A stretch of 5,227 nucleotides of DNA. Origin: Candidatus Cloacimonadota bacterium. GTDB taxonomy: Bacteria; Cloacimonadota; Cloacimonadia; Cloacimonadales; TCS61. Under the pieces are notes generated by a model. The model did no database searches. It was given only the letters and a program-made list of their open reading frames with translations, and was not told where the DNA came from. The DNA lies in assembly GCA_016927675.1 (NCBI GenBank), contig JAFGMF010000078.1, positions 1 to 5,227 of the forward strand. Direction: 5' to 3'. Of the stretch, positions 1-5,227 are shown piece by piece (the first letter of the stretch is position 1; every line of letters begins with the position of its first letter). A program made the translations under genes and the position numbers.

Positions 1-728
1 GAAATCACAGATTTCGACAGTGGCAGCACGATTTTCCATAAAATTCCCCAGCGGCTGCAGCCGTCTATTGACGCAGCGTCGAAAAGTTCCTGGGGAATTG
101 TTTTAAACTGCTGACGCAGAAGAAAGATGGTAAAAATATTTGCTATCCATGGGATAATCAGCGCTTGATAAGTGTCCAGCCAACCGAGATGATCAAGCAC
201 GATGTATGAGGGGATCAGGTATACAGGTTGGGGTACCATCATCATACTGATGAAAAGGTAGAAAAGAAATTCCCGACCGCGGAAACGCATTCTGGCAAAA
301 GCATAAGCAGCCAGAGAACTGGTAATGATAACACCGAAGACAACAGAAAATGAGACCAGGATAGTATTCAGAAAATAGCGTCCGAAAGGTACTTTCTGGA
401 ATGCTATCCGGAAATTTTCAAAATGAAATTTAATGACTTTCTTTTGAGTAATATCGCGATTGGCAATTTTCAGAAAAGATTGAATGATCTTTCCTTCCTT
501 ACTGATAATATTGACATATGAGCTGTCCTGTTCGGATTTCACAATCTTAATTCTCTGGATCAGTTCACCATTATCATAAACAGGATAATTTTCGAAAGGA
601 AGAAATCCAACATTACCCTTGTTGACTTCAAGTGGAGATTTTACGGCAGTAGTAATCATCCAGACGAATGGGATGATCATGGAGATACCGCAGACTGCAA
701 GGATCAGATAAATGATGTATTTTCTCAT
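1..728 (-). CDS. Carbohydrate ABC transporter permease, MalG-like (3' end cut by window edge)
   Basis: Inner-membrane permease subunit of a binding-protein-dependent sugar importer (binding-protein-dependent transport system inner membrane family, MalG/UgpE side). Reading leftward from the ATG at 728-726 gives 242 open codons to the window edge with no stop, so the C-terminus is missing; MalG-like subunits usually run about 270-300 residues. Visible parts: a first membrane segment at about residues 5-28, further hydrophobic segments at about 119-144, 153-175 and 186-204, and the EAA loop at about 214-239 (LFDAASIDGCSRWGILWK, then LPLS), which contacts the ATPase. Residues about 48-103 are a hydrophilic insert between the first and second membrane segments, where relatives have a much shorter loop. 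The ATG lies four bases after the stop of the other permease; only a weak AGG is seen about 14 bases upstream, so translation is probably coupled. The substrate cannot be told from the sequence. Confidence 0.93.
   Translation of the reverse strand, partial: MRKYIIYLILAVCGISMIIPFVWMITTAVKSPLEVNKGNVGFLPFENYPVYDNGELIQRIKIVKSEQDSSYVNIISKEGKIIQSFLKIANRDITQKKVIKFHFENFRIAFQKVPFGRYFLNTILVSFSVVFGVIITSSLAAYAFARMRFRGREFLFYLFISMMMVPQPVYLIPSYIVLDHLGWLDTYQALIIPWIANIFTIFLLRQQFKTIPQELFDAASIDGCSRWGILWKIVLPLSKSVI
42..99. repeat. Nested inverted repeats inside the permease EAA-loop coding region
   Basis: A perfect 10-base inverted repeat (AATTCCCCAG at 42-51 and CTGGGGAATT at 90-99) encloses two smaller palindromes: CGGCTGCAGCCG at 52-63, and GACGCAGCGTC at 70-80 (5-base arms around one base). 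On paper this folds as an outer stem with two inner hairpins. The stretch codes for the conserved EAA loop, so the structure may be coincidental. It is listed because the repeats are exact, not because a function is shown. Confidence 0.4.
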
Positions 729-732
729 AGGA

Positions 733-1677
733 TCAGTAATGGACCTTTTTTTCCAGTTTCTTCTGGAGCAGGGTTAAAGTTAAGATTACGGCAAATAGTA
801 CCAGGGCAATAGCACTGGCATAACTTAGGTCGTTACTCTCTCCAAAACCTTTGTCAAACAAGTAATAAACTATTACTTTAGTTGTGCTTAGCGGACCACC
901 GATCGGAGGCCCGGTCATCAGATAGATTTGAGAAAAAACCTGAAAAGTTACGATCGTTGTCATCATGAGAACATAAAATGTTGTCGGGGAAATAAGTGGC
1001 CAGGTTATCTTGAAAAATTGAGTGATTTTACCGGCACCGTCTATGTCTGCTGCTTCATAATAAACATTGGGTATATTCTGAAGACCGGCAAGGTAGATGA
1101 TGGTATTATATCCCAAACCTTTCCAGATAGTTACGATTATGATAGAGAATAAAGCGAGAGATGGACCGCCGAGGTAAGCCGGTAGATCTATGCCCATGGG
1201 TTCAAAAAGCAGAACGAAAATTCCTCTGCTTTCAGCAAGCCATCCCAGAGGTGAGATGCCTATTTTAGCAAGCAGAAAATTAGCCAGCCCGGTCTGCTGA
1301 TTGAAGATTATCTTCCAGACAATGGATATTGCCACCATAGAGGTAACGGTAGGGATAAAGTAGAGTGAACGGAAGAAACTTTTCAGGAATTTAATCCTGT
1401 TCAGAAGGGCTGCAAAAATGAGGGAAAGCACCAGGCTGAAAGGAACTACAAAGATAACCAGATAGAAAGTGTTGAGCATGGATTGCCAGAATTCCGGATC
1501 ATGAAGCAGCCTGGAATAATTGGAAAAACCTATGAAATGCCCAACGCCGGTTATCGACCAGTCAAAGAAGCTGACGATAAAAGATAATACGATAGGAATC
1601 AGTCTGAACATGATGATAATGATCAGAGCCGGAAGCAGATACAGGTAAGGACCGAAGTTCGATTTTTTAATTTTCAT
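733..1677 (-). CDS. Sugar ABC transporter permease, MalF/UgpA-like
   Basis: Complete 314-residue inner-membrane permease that would pair with the MalG-like subunit to form the translocation pore of a carbohydrate or sugar-phosphate-type importer. About six hydrophobic segments are visible, at roughly residues 9-33, 67-92, 105-125, 174-195, 233-254 and 285-304. The EAA loop is at about 206-232 (YYEAADIDGAGKITQFF, then WPLISPT), followed by the family-typical TGPPIGGPLSTT stretch at 255-266. The length is normal for the family, with a modest extra loop around 150-172. The ATG at 1677-1675 is preceded by GGTGGA (1681-1686) at a spacing of about four bases, a fair Shine-Dalgarno. It is the first gene of its operon within the window, facing away from the adenosyltransferase gene. 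No binding protein lies upstream, so it must be encoded downstream or elsewhere. The substrate is unknown. Confidence 0.95.
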   Translation of the reverse strand: MKIKKSNFGPYLYLLPALIIIIMFRLIPIVLSFIVSFFDWSITGVGHFIGFSNYSRLLHDPEFWQSMLNTFYLVIFVVPFSLVLSLIFAALLNRIKFLKSFFRSLYFIPTVTSMVAISIVWKIIFNQQTGLANFLLAKIGISPLGWLAESRGIFVLLFEPMGIDLPAYLGGPSLALFSIIIVTIWKGLGYNTIIYLAGLQNIPNVYYEAADIDGAGKITQFFKITWPLISPTTFYVLMMTTIVTFQVFSQIYLMTGPPIGGPLSTTKVIVYYLFDKGFGESNDLSYASAIALVLFAVILTLTLLQKKLEKKVHY

Positions 1678-1699
1678 TAATCCACCATTTAATGCACAA

Positions 1700-1727
1700 A
1701 TAATCGTCAGATAAAATCTGATGTCAA
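1700..1727 (-). promoter_or_regulatory. Candidate sigma70-type promoter for the ABC permease operon
   Basis: On the minus strand an exact TTGACA (-35, at 1727-1722) is followed after 16 bases by GATTAT (1705-1700), a four-of-six match to TATAAT. It lies 23 bases upstream of the permease start codon, leaving room for a short leader with the Shine-Dalgarno. The -35 match is strong and the -10 weak; other -10 registers at 17 or 18 bases score lower. Confidence 0.4.
1707..1721. promoter_or_regulatory. Perfect palindrome, candidate operator
   Basis: TCAGAT-AAA-ATCTGA is a perfect inverted repeat with six-base arms and a three-base centre. It lies directly next to the minus-strand TTGACA and fills most of the spacer of the candidate promoter, the position expected of a repressor operator. 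No regulator gene is in view, and the sequence is not one I can assign to a known family, so its role is inferred from symmetry and position alone. Confidence 0.35.
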
Positions 1728-1751
1728 TGGAATTTTCCCGCTATAAGATTG

Positions 1752-1795
1752 TTGACATTTATCAGGCTCTATGATTAGAGGTATAAGAACGGAGG
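1752..1795 (+). promoter_or_regulatory. Candidate promoter element and Shine-Dalgarno upstream of the adenosyltransferase gene
   Basis: An exact TTGACA is at 1752-1757, back to back with the divergent TTGACA at 1727-1722. No good -10 follows at the normal 16-18 base spacing; TATGAT at 1770-1775 is too close and TATAAG at 1782-1787 too far, although TTATCA (1759-1764) stands 17 bases before TATAAG. The promoter is therefore uncertain. The ribosome site GGAGG at 1791-1795, four bases before the ATG at 1800, is clear. No cobalamin riboswitch fits in the short leader. Confidence 0.3.
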
Positions 1796-1799
1796 AAAT

Positions 1800-2306
1800 A
1801 TGATCCACGTGTATACCGGTAATGGTAAGGGGAAAACTACTGCTGCCCTGGGATTGATTATCCGGGCATTGGGGAATGGGCTTAAAGTCTGTCTGATTCA
1901 GTTTATGAAAAAAAACTGCACTTACGGGGAGATCATTTTTCTGAAAGATATGGAAAATATCGATATTTTTCAATATGGTACAGACAGGTTGATCGATCCC
2001 GAAAAACCTGAAGAAATCGATTTCAGAGAAGCTGAATCAGCCCGTGCGCAAGCAGAACAGGTCTTGAGCTCCGGGCAGTATGATCTGATAGTGCTGGATG
2101 AGATAAATGTTGCTGTTAAGTGGAATCTGTTATCGCTGAAGCAACAACTGGATCTGACCGAAATTTCCGGCAGCAGTGAGTTGGTTATGACCGGGCGTTA
2201 TGCAGCATCAGAAATAGTCGTAAGAGCCGATCTGGTTACTGAAATGCTGGAGATAAAGCACTATTTTACCCAAAACATCACAGCCAGAAAGGGAATAGAA
2301 TATTGA
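1800..2306 (+). CDS. cobO: Cob(I)alamin/corrinoid adenosyltransferase, CobA/BtuR type
   Basis: Cytoplasmic enzyme predicted to transfer the 5'-deoxyadenosyl group of ATP to the cobalt of a reduced corrinoid, giving adenosylcobalamin or its precursor (family known as CobA, CobO or BtuR). The 168-residue protein begins almost at the P-loop (GNGKGKTT, residues 7-14), then shows QFMK (34-37), a Walker-B-like DLIVLDEIN (95-103), TGR (131-133) and the family C-terminal pattern ADLVTEM...IKHYF...ARKGIEY (143-168). It lacks the roughly 25-residue N-terminal extension of the enteric CobA enzymes, as many short family members do. The start is supported by GGAGG four bases upstream. lpxK follows after 22 bases on the same strand, so the two are probably co-transcribed. 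No other cobalamin gene is in the window, which suggests salvage or a biosynthesis locus elsewhere. The family assignment is firm; the exact in vivo corrinoid is not determined. Confidence 0.93.
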   Translation: MIHVYTGNGKGKTTAALGLIIRALGNGLKVCLIQFMKKNCTYGEIIFLKDMENIDIFQYGTDRLIDPEKPEEIDFREAESARAQAEQVLSSGQYDLIVLDEINVAVKWNLLSLKQQLDLTEISGSSELVMTGRYAASEIVVRADLVTEMLEIKHYFTQNITARKGIEY

Positions 2307-2328
2307 ACAAGAGGTAATCGGGATAAAT

Positions 2329-3369
2329 ATGAACCGTCAGGAATTTATTGCTCAACACCTTTATAAGCGCAGTCTGATCTCTTATTTGCTGTTTCCATTG
2401 TCTTTAATTTACGGATTTCTGCAGCGGTTTAGAAGGATCATTTATTCCAACAGTAAATACCAGTTCAAAAGCAAAATAAAAGTAATCAGTATTGGAAACA
2501 TAGTCAGCGGTGGAAGTGGGAAAACAACTTTCACTATCTATCTGGCCAGATATCTTAAAGCAAGAGGAATGCGGGTAGCGGTTTCTCTTCGAGGATACAA
2601 AGGCGCATTTGAGAGCAGTGTCGAACTGATTTCTGATCGTCTCAGGATAAATAAACAGGCGGCAGTTGCCGGAGATGAAGCAACTTTATTATCCGAAAAG
2701 CTTTCCGGGATACCCGTGGTTGTGGGTAAAAACAGGAAGAAAGCTATTCGGTTGCTGGAAGATAGATTTCCTGATCTTGATTATATTATTCTGGATGATT
2801 CTTTTCAGCATTTAAAAGTTTTTCATGATCTCGATATTCTGGTTTTTCATGCGATCGGTGGCTGTGGTAACGGTTTTATTCTTCCTGCAGGAATTTTAAG
2901 AGAATCCCTTTCTTCCATCTCCCAAGCCGATCTGGTAATCTACAATGGCTCCCATAATATCCCGGACTGGCTTAAGAACCAGAAAATTCCAGTATTGACC
3001 GGAAAGTATAAAACAGATTCAATCCGGGATTTGAGCGGTAATCGCTGCAATATTGATGATCTGAAAAATCATAACATTGCCTTGATGAGTGCGATCGGAT
3101 TACCGGATTCTTTTGAGCAGACAGTTAAGGAATCAGGGATCACTTTTAAAAAACATATCCGGTTACCGGATCATTATCATTATGAAGATCTGGATAAAAT
3201 TGAAATGATATTAAATTCTCTGGAAGATGAAGGGATTAATACGGTGCTGATTACGGAAAAAGATGAAGTAAAGTTGAGGAACAGACTTTCATCAGATCAT
3301 GGTATCCTGGTTTTAAAGATAAAATTTGCTTTAGATCTGCCAGACAGACTCGAGACTTATTTTACCTGA
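2329..3369 (+). CDS. lpxK: Tetraacyldisaccharide 4'-kinase (lipid A kinase)
   Basis: Membrane-associated enzyme of lipid A (Raetz) biosynthesis that phosphorylates the 4' position of tetraacyldisaccharide 1-phosphate with ATP to give lipid IVA, on the cytoplasmic face of the inner membrane. The 346 residues match the usual family length. An N-terminal hydrophobic/basic segment (about 16-37) is the membrane anchor. Then come the P-loop GGSGKT (61-66), LRGY (87-90), GDEATLL (115-121; the Asp matches the catalytic Asp of the family), LDDSFQH (155-161), LPAGILRE (185-192), LPDHYHY (279-285, with the conserved His) and TEKDEVKL (309-316). The Ser in DDSFQH replaces the more usual Gly, a position that varies in the family. 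GGGA at 2320-2323, five bases before the ATG, serves as the ribosome site. This gene is the best evidence in the window for a lipid-A-making outer membrane. Confidence 0.97.
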   Translation: MNRQEFIAQHLYKRSLISYLLFPLSLIYGFLQRFRRIIYSNSKYQFKSKIKVISIGNIVSGGSGKTTFTIYLARYLKARGMRVAVSLRGYKGAFESSVELISDRLRINKQAAVAGDEATLLSEKLSGIPVVVGKNRKKAIRLLEDRFPDLDYIILDDSFQHLKVFHDLDILVFHAIGGCGNGFILPAGILRESLSSISQADLVIYNGSHNIPDWLKNQKIPVLTGKYKTDSIRDLSGNRCNIDDLKNHNIALMSAIGLPDSFEQTVKESGITFKKHIRLPDHYHYEDLDKIEMILNSLEDEGINTVLITEKDEVKLRNRLSSDHGILVLKIKFALDLPDRLETYFT

Positions 3370-3390
3370 TTTTTATGACTCTCATAAAAA
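3370..3390. terminator. AT-rich hairpin between convergent genes, possible bidirectional terminator
   Basis: TTTTTATGA (3370-3378) and TCATAAAAA (3382-3390) form a perfect nine-base stem with a three-base loop, in the 24 bases between the stop of lpxK and the stop of the convergent zinc-ribbon gene. The position fits a shared terminator. However, the stem has few G:C pairs, and neither strand has a U-run after the hairpin outside the stem, so it would be a weak intrinsic terminator. Confidence 0.4.
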
Positions 3391-3393
3391 AGT

Positions 3394-4095
3394 TTAAGTA
3401 TGAAAGAATTTTTCCAGATCTTTGCCCCTGCTATGATACCGTTTCTTTACATAGATGATGAATCCGGAAATGGAAATCAGACAAGCCACCGCAACAAGAG
3501 ACCAGCTGACCGTTATTTGATCGTAAAGAAACCTGTACAGCAGTGCTTCCAGACAAAGCAGAAATACGCCCAGGCTGACAAAGCTTACAGATACTGCGGC
3601 CAAAGTCTGCAATTTATAGTGATGAATCAGGGCAACCGTTATTTCGAAAATAACTCCGGTGCAGATCAGCAATGGCAGCACGAAATCCCGAAACCATGGT
3701 TTCCCCGGGATTAACAGATCAAGTGATCCGAGAAAACCAAGAAGAAGCAGAAATTCTATCAAAACAAGAAGTGATACTTTTCTTTTCAGTCTAACACAGA
3801 CAGTTACAGCAGACCAGGAATAAATTATTGCAAGCAAAGGTATTTTTGACCAGCTGATTGACATCTCAAAAGCAAAATCAACCATAAAAACCACGATAAA
3901 TCCTGAAATCATCAAAAAAGTAAAAAGCTCCCAGATCCAGAAACCAAGCCTGGAAACCCGGGGAATTTTAATAGTTTTCTGATTTTCCACTTCTATTATA
4001 TCTTCTGTTGTGGTACCGTTCAGGGATAAACCACAGAGAGGGCAGCTCTTTGATCCTGATTTTAATTCCACACCACAATTTTTACAAATGGGCAT
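3394..4095 (-). CDS. Zinc-ribbon protein with six predicted membrane segments (DUF6320-like)
   Basis: A 233-residue protein of unknown function. Residues 1-25 form a zinc ribbon with cysteines at 4, 7, 18 and 21 (CKNC, then CPLC ten residues later). A polar linker (about 26-45) leads to roughly six hydrophobic segments at about 51-73, 84-102, 107-129, 138-158, 163-187 and 197-216, and a basic tail (KKRYHSRGK). The ribbon is therefore probably cytoplasmic and the rest integral to the inner membrane. From memory the layout resembles the DUF6320 family, often found beside condensation-type acyltransferases in clostridia; I could not check this. Its ATG is three bases after the stop of the acyltransferase gene, with AAGGAGGAA as the ribosome site inside that gene's last codons, so the two are almost certainly translated together. 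A supporting or anchoring role for the acyltransferase is inference. Confidence 0.8.
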   Translation of the reverse strand: MPICKNCGVELKSGSKSCPLCGLSLNGTTTEDIIEVENQKTIKIPRVSRLGFWIWELFTFLMISGFIVVFMVDFAFEMSISWSKIPLLAIIYSWSAVTVCVRLKRKVSLLVLIEFLLLLGFLGSLDLLIPGKPWFRDFVLPLLICTGVIFEITVALIHHYKLQTLAAVSVSFVSLGVFLLCLEALLYRFLYDQITVSWSLVAVACLISISGFIIYVKKRYHSRGKDLEKFFHT

Positions 4096-4098
4096 AGT

Positions 4099-5227
4099 TT
4101 ATTCCTCCTTAACCATGACGGAAATTCCTTCCTTAACCAGATGTGTGAAAAACCGGTGTTCGAAATCACGGCTTTTTACAGCACTGGAAAGATTGATATA
4201 AAGATCATCACCAAAGCTGAGAACTGAACAGCTTTTTTTCATGAGTTGATTGGGATACATGATAACATTTACCGAATCGATCTCGGAAGCCATGGACTCG
4301 GGGATATTGATTCTGCCAAGGTTCGAAAGTACTCCGGAATATATTTTCTCGCCCAGTCTCGAATATAATCCCGACAGGTAAAGATCCTTCAGAAATAAAG
4401 GTACGATCCTGATCAAAGGGTTCAGCTCTGCTGCCACATTTCTTGAAATCTGTCTGGCCAGCTCCTTGTGATCAGACTGGATCTGCATGCTGTGATGAAC
4501 TTTATTCAAGATTTCCTTGAAATTGTATTCTCCCAGTTTACCATCAATTTCAGGAGAAATATACAGGGAAAAATTACGCATCGTGCTGGAAGGATAGAAC
4601 TTTCTCATATCAACCGGCACTTCCAGTCGAATTACTGAGTTATCAGGTTTTCTCCCTTGTTTAAGATAATCCTGATAGATCTCTGCGAGACAATGAAGAT
4701 ATAGTGCCACCAGATATTCGGTGATCGAAGCTTTGTTAGCTCTTGTTAATTCTAGTAATTCGGACGAAGAGATTTTTCCCGTGATCAATCTGAAGCCTTG
4801 TTTATAGAGCTGCTTATCCTCGATATGAAAAGCACCGGGCAGATTCGGAGGTCCTGGAATGCCAGCCTTGAAAAAATGCCTGTGAGAATCCTGAAATTCT
4901 TCCGGATCAGGTATCTCTCCCGGTTCAAGAAGATTTTGATGATGTTCAATTTTAATACCCAGAGAGCGGAGATATTCTGCGATGAAACTCATTAAAAATC
5001 GTAAACCGCCGTTGCCGTCAGTAAGAATATGGGAAAAATCTACAGCTATTACTCTGCCCTTGACACTGATTTTCAGCAGATGAGACGTCATTTTTTTATT
5101 CGGAAATTTATTTATCCCAAGGGGTTTCATTAGAGTGATAACTGGTATTTCCTGATGTTTCTGCAGATAATACCAGAAAAATCCCCGCTGCAGAAAGACC
5201 TGAAAGTAGGGGAAACGAGGCATGATC
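4099..5227 (-). CDS. HxxxDG acyltransferase, condensation/alcohol-acetyltransferase-like (5' end outside window)
   Basis: Member of the broad CoA-dependent acyltransferase fold shared by NRPS condensation domains, PapA-type and alcohol acetyltransferases. Counting from the Met at 5223, the active-site motif SHILTDG is at 64-70 (His65, Asp69, Gly70), VPVDMR with NFS at 202-219 matches the second subdomain, and SNLGRI (about 300-305) resembles the latch region of these enzymes. Hydrophobic helices near 265-290 could touch a membrane. The Met at 5223 is probably internal: the preceding in-frame codon (ATC) is open, no ribosome site can be seen, and the protein starts directly in PRFPYFQVFL, which in relatives lies some tens of residues in. 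The gene therefore very likely begins beyond the right edge. The acceptor (alcohol, amine, sugar or lipid) cannot be told from the sequence. No carrier-protein or adenylation domain adjoins it, which argues against a standard NRPS. It is coupled to the zinc-ribbon membrane gene downstream. Confidence 0.82.
   Translation of the reverse strand, partial: IMPRFPYFQVFLQRGFFWYYLQKHQEIPVITLMKPLGINKFPNKKMTSHLLKISVKGRVIAVDFSHILTDGNGGLRFLMSFIAEYLRSLGIKIEHHQNLLEPGEIPDPEEFQDSHRHFFKAGIPGPPNLPGAFHIEDKQLYKQGFRLITGKISSSELLELTRANKASITEYLVALYLHCLAEIYQDYLKQGRKPDNSVIRLEVPVDMRKFYPSSTMRNFSLYISPEIDGKLGEYNFKEILNKVHHSMQIQSDHKELARQISRNVAAELNPLIRIVPLFLKDLYLSGLYSRLGEKIYSGVLSNLGRINIPESMASEIDSVNVIMYPNQLMKKSCSVLSFGDDLYINLSSAVKSRDFEHRFFTHLVKEGISVMVKEE
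4102..4110 (-). promoter_or_regulatory. Shine-Dalgarno embedded in the acyltransferase 3' end
   Basis: Read on the minus strand, AAGGAGGAA forms the last three sense codons (Lys-Glu-Glu) of the acyltransferase and also a near-perfect ribosome site whose GGAGG lies eight bases before the ATG of the zinc-ribbon gene. The stop codon falls between the site and that ATG. This fixes the start of the downstream gene and points to translational coupling. Confidence 0.8.

Noticed and set aside
928..1152. Plus-strand open frame of 74 codons within the MalF-like gene
   Set aside because: Shadow frame antisense to the conserved permease, with no motif.
1767..1780. Small hairpin CTCTA-TGAT-TAGAG in the adenosyltransferase leader
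   Set aside because: A five-base stem is expected by chance and has no following T-run or other regulatory mark.
1678..1799. Cobalamin riboswitch upstream of the adenosyltransferase
   Set aside because: The 122-base intergenic stretch is too short for a full cobalamin riboswitch plus promoter, and no B12-box-like sequence was recognised.
1707..1973. Minus-strand open frame of 88 codons starting inside the adenosyltransferase gene
   Set aside because: It lies mostly antisense to a clear P-loop enzyme gene, its product has no recognisable motif, and it runs into the divergent promoter region.
2794..2811. Ser in place of Gly in the LpxK DDxFQH motif as a sign of inactivity
   Set aside because: This position varies among LpxK proteins (Ala also occurs), and the neighbouring Asp, Gln and His as well as the P-loop and GDE motif are intact.
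3157..3171. ATCCGG-TTA-CCGGAT palindrome in lpxK
   Set aside because: It lies within the conserved coding region just before the PDHYHY motif; a single six-base-arm repeat in coding DNA needs no special explanation.
3400..3714. Plus-strand open frame of 104 codons opposite the zinc-ribbon membrane gene
   Set aside because: It is antisense to a gene with a strong ribosome site and coherent membrane segments; its own product is polar, low in pattern and has no convincing Shine-Dalgarno.
4010..4201. Plus-strand open frame of 63 codons across the zinc-ribbon/acyltransferase junction
   Set aside because: Antisense to two well-supported genes and without family features.
4798..4995. Plus-strand open frame of 65 codons within the acyltransferase gene
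   Set aside because: Shadow frame antisense to the HxxxDG protein.
5221..5223. ATG at 5223 as the true start of the acyltransferase
   Set aside because: The frame stays open to the window edge, and the protein would begin in the middle of the first conserved strand of the family; a start beyond the edge is more likely.

Overview
The window is ordinary, densely coding bacterial DNA, moderately AT-rich by eye. It holds six protein genes, two of them cut by the window edges. No RNA gene, mobile element or CRISPR array was seen, and no gene-free stretch exceeds about 120 bases. A lipid A kinase gene (lpxK) implies an outer-membrane (diderm, LPS-type) bacterium. The other genes (sugar-type ABC importer, corrinoid adenosyltransferase, HxxxDG acyltransferase with a zinc-ribbon membrane protein) would suit an anaerobic or fermentative lineage such as Cloacimonadota or Spirochaetota. 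That placement is a guess, because no taxonomic marker is present.

Left third, minus strand (1-1677): two permease subunits of a carbohydrate-type (MalF/MalG-like) ABC importer, four bases apart, with the second running off the left edge. Both carry the EAA loop that docks on the ATPase. The MalG-like subunit has an unusual insert of about 55 residues in its first periplasmic loop. No substrate-binding protein or ATPase is visible. The pair begins at a 122-base divergent intergenic region (1678-1799) that has a candidate minus-strand promoter with a perfect palindrome filling most of its -35/-10 spacer.

Centre, plus strand (1800-3369): a CobA/BtuR-type corrinoid adenosyltransferase followed 22 bases later by lpxK, probably one transcript. 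The two enzymes share no pathway (cobalamin activation versus lipid A phosphorylation), so the link looks positional.

Right third, minus strand (3394-5227): an HxxxDG (condensation/alcohol-acetyltransferase-like) acyltransferase, its 5' end outside the window, tightly coupled to a zinc-ribbon protein with six predicted membrane segments. The Shine-Dalgarno of the second lies inside the last codons of the first. This pair is the least understood part of the window and the best candidate for an uncharacterised system, perhaps a membrane-associated acyl transfer unit. It converges on lpxK across 24 bases that contain an AT-rich hairpin.
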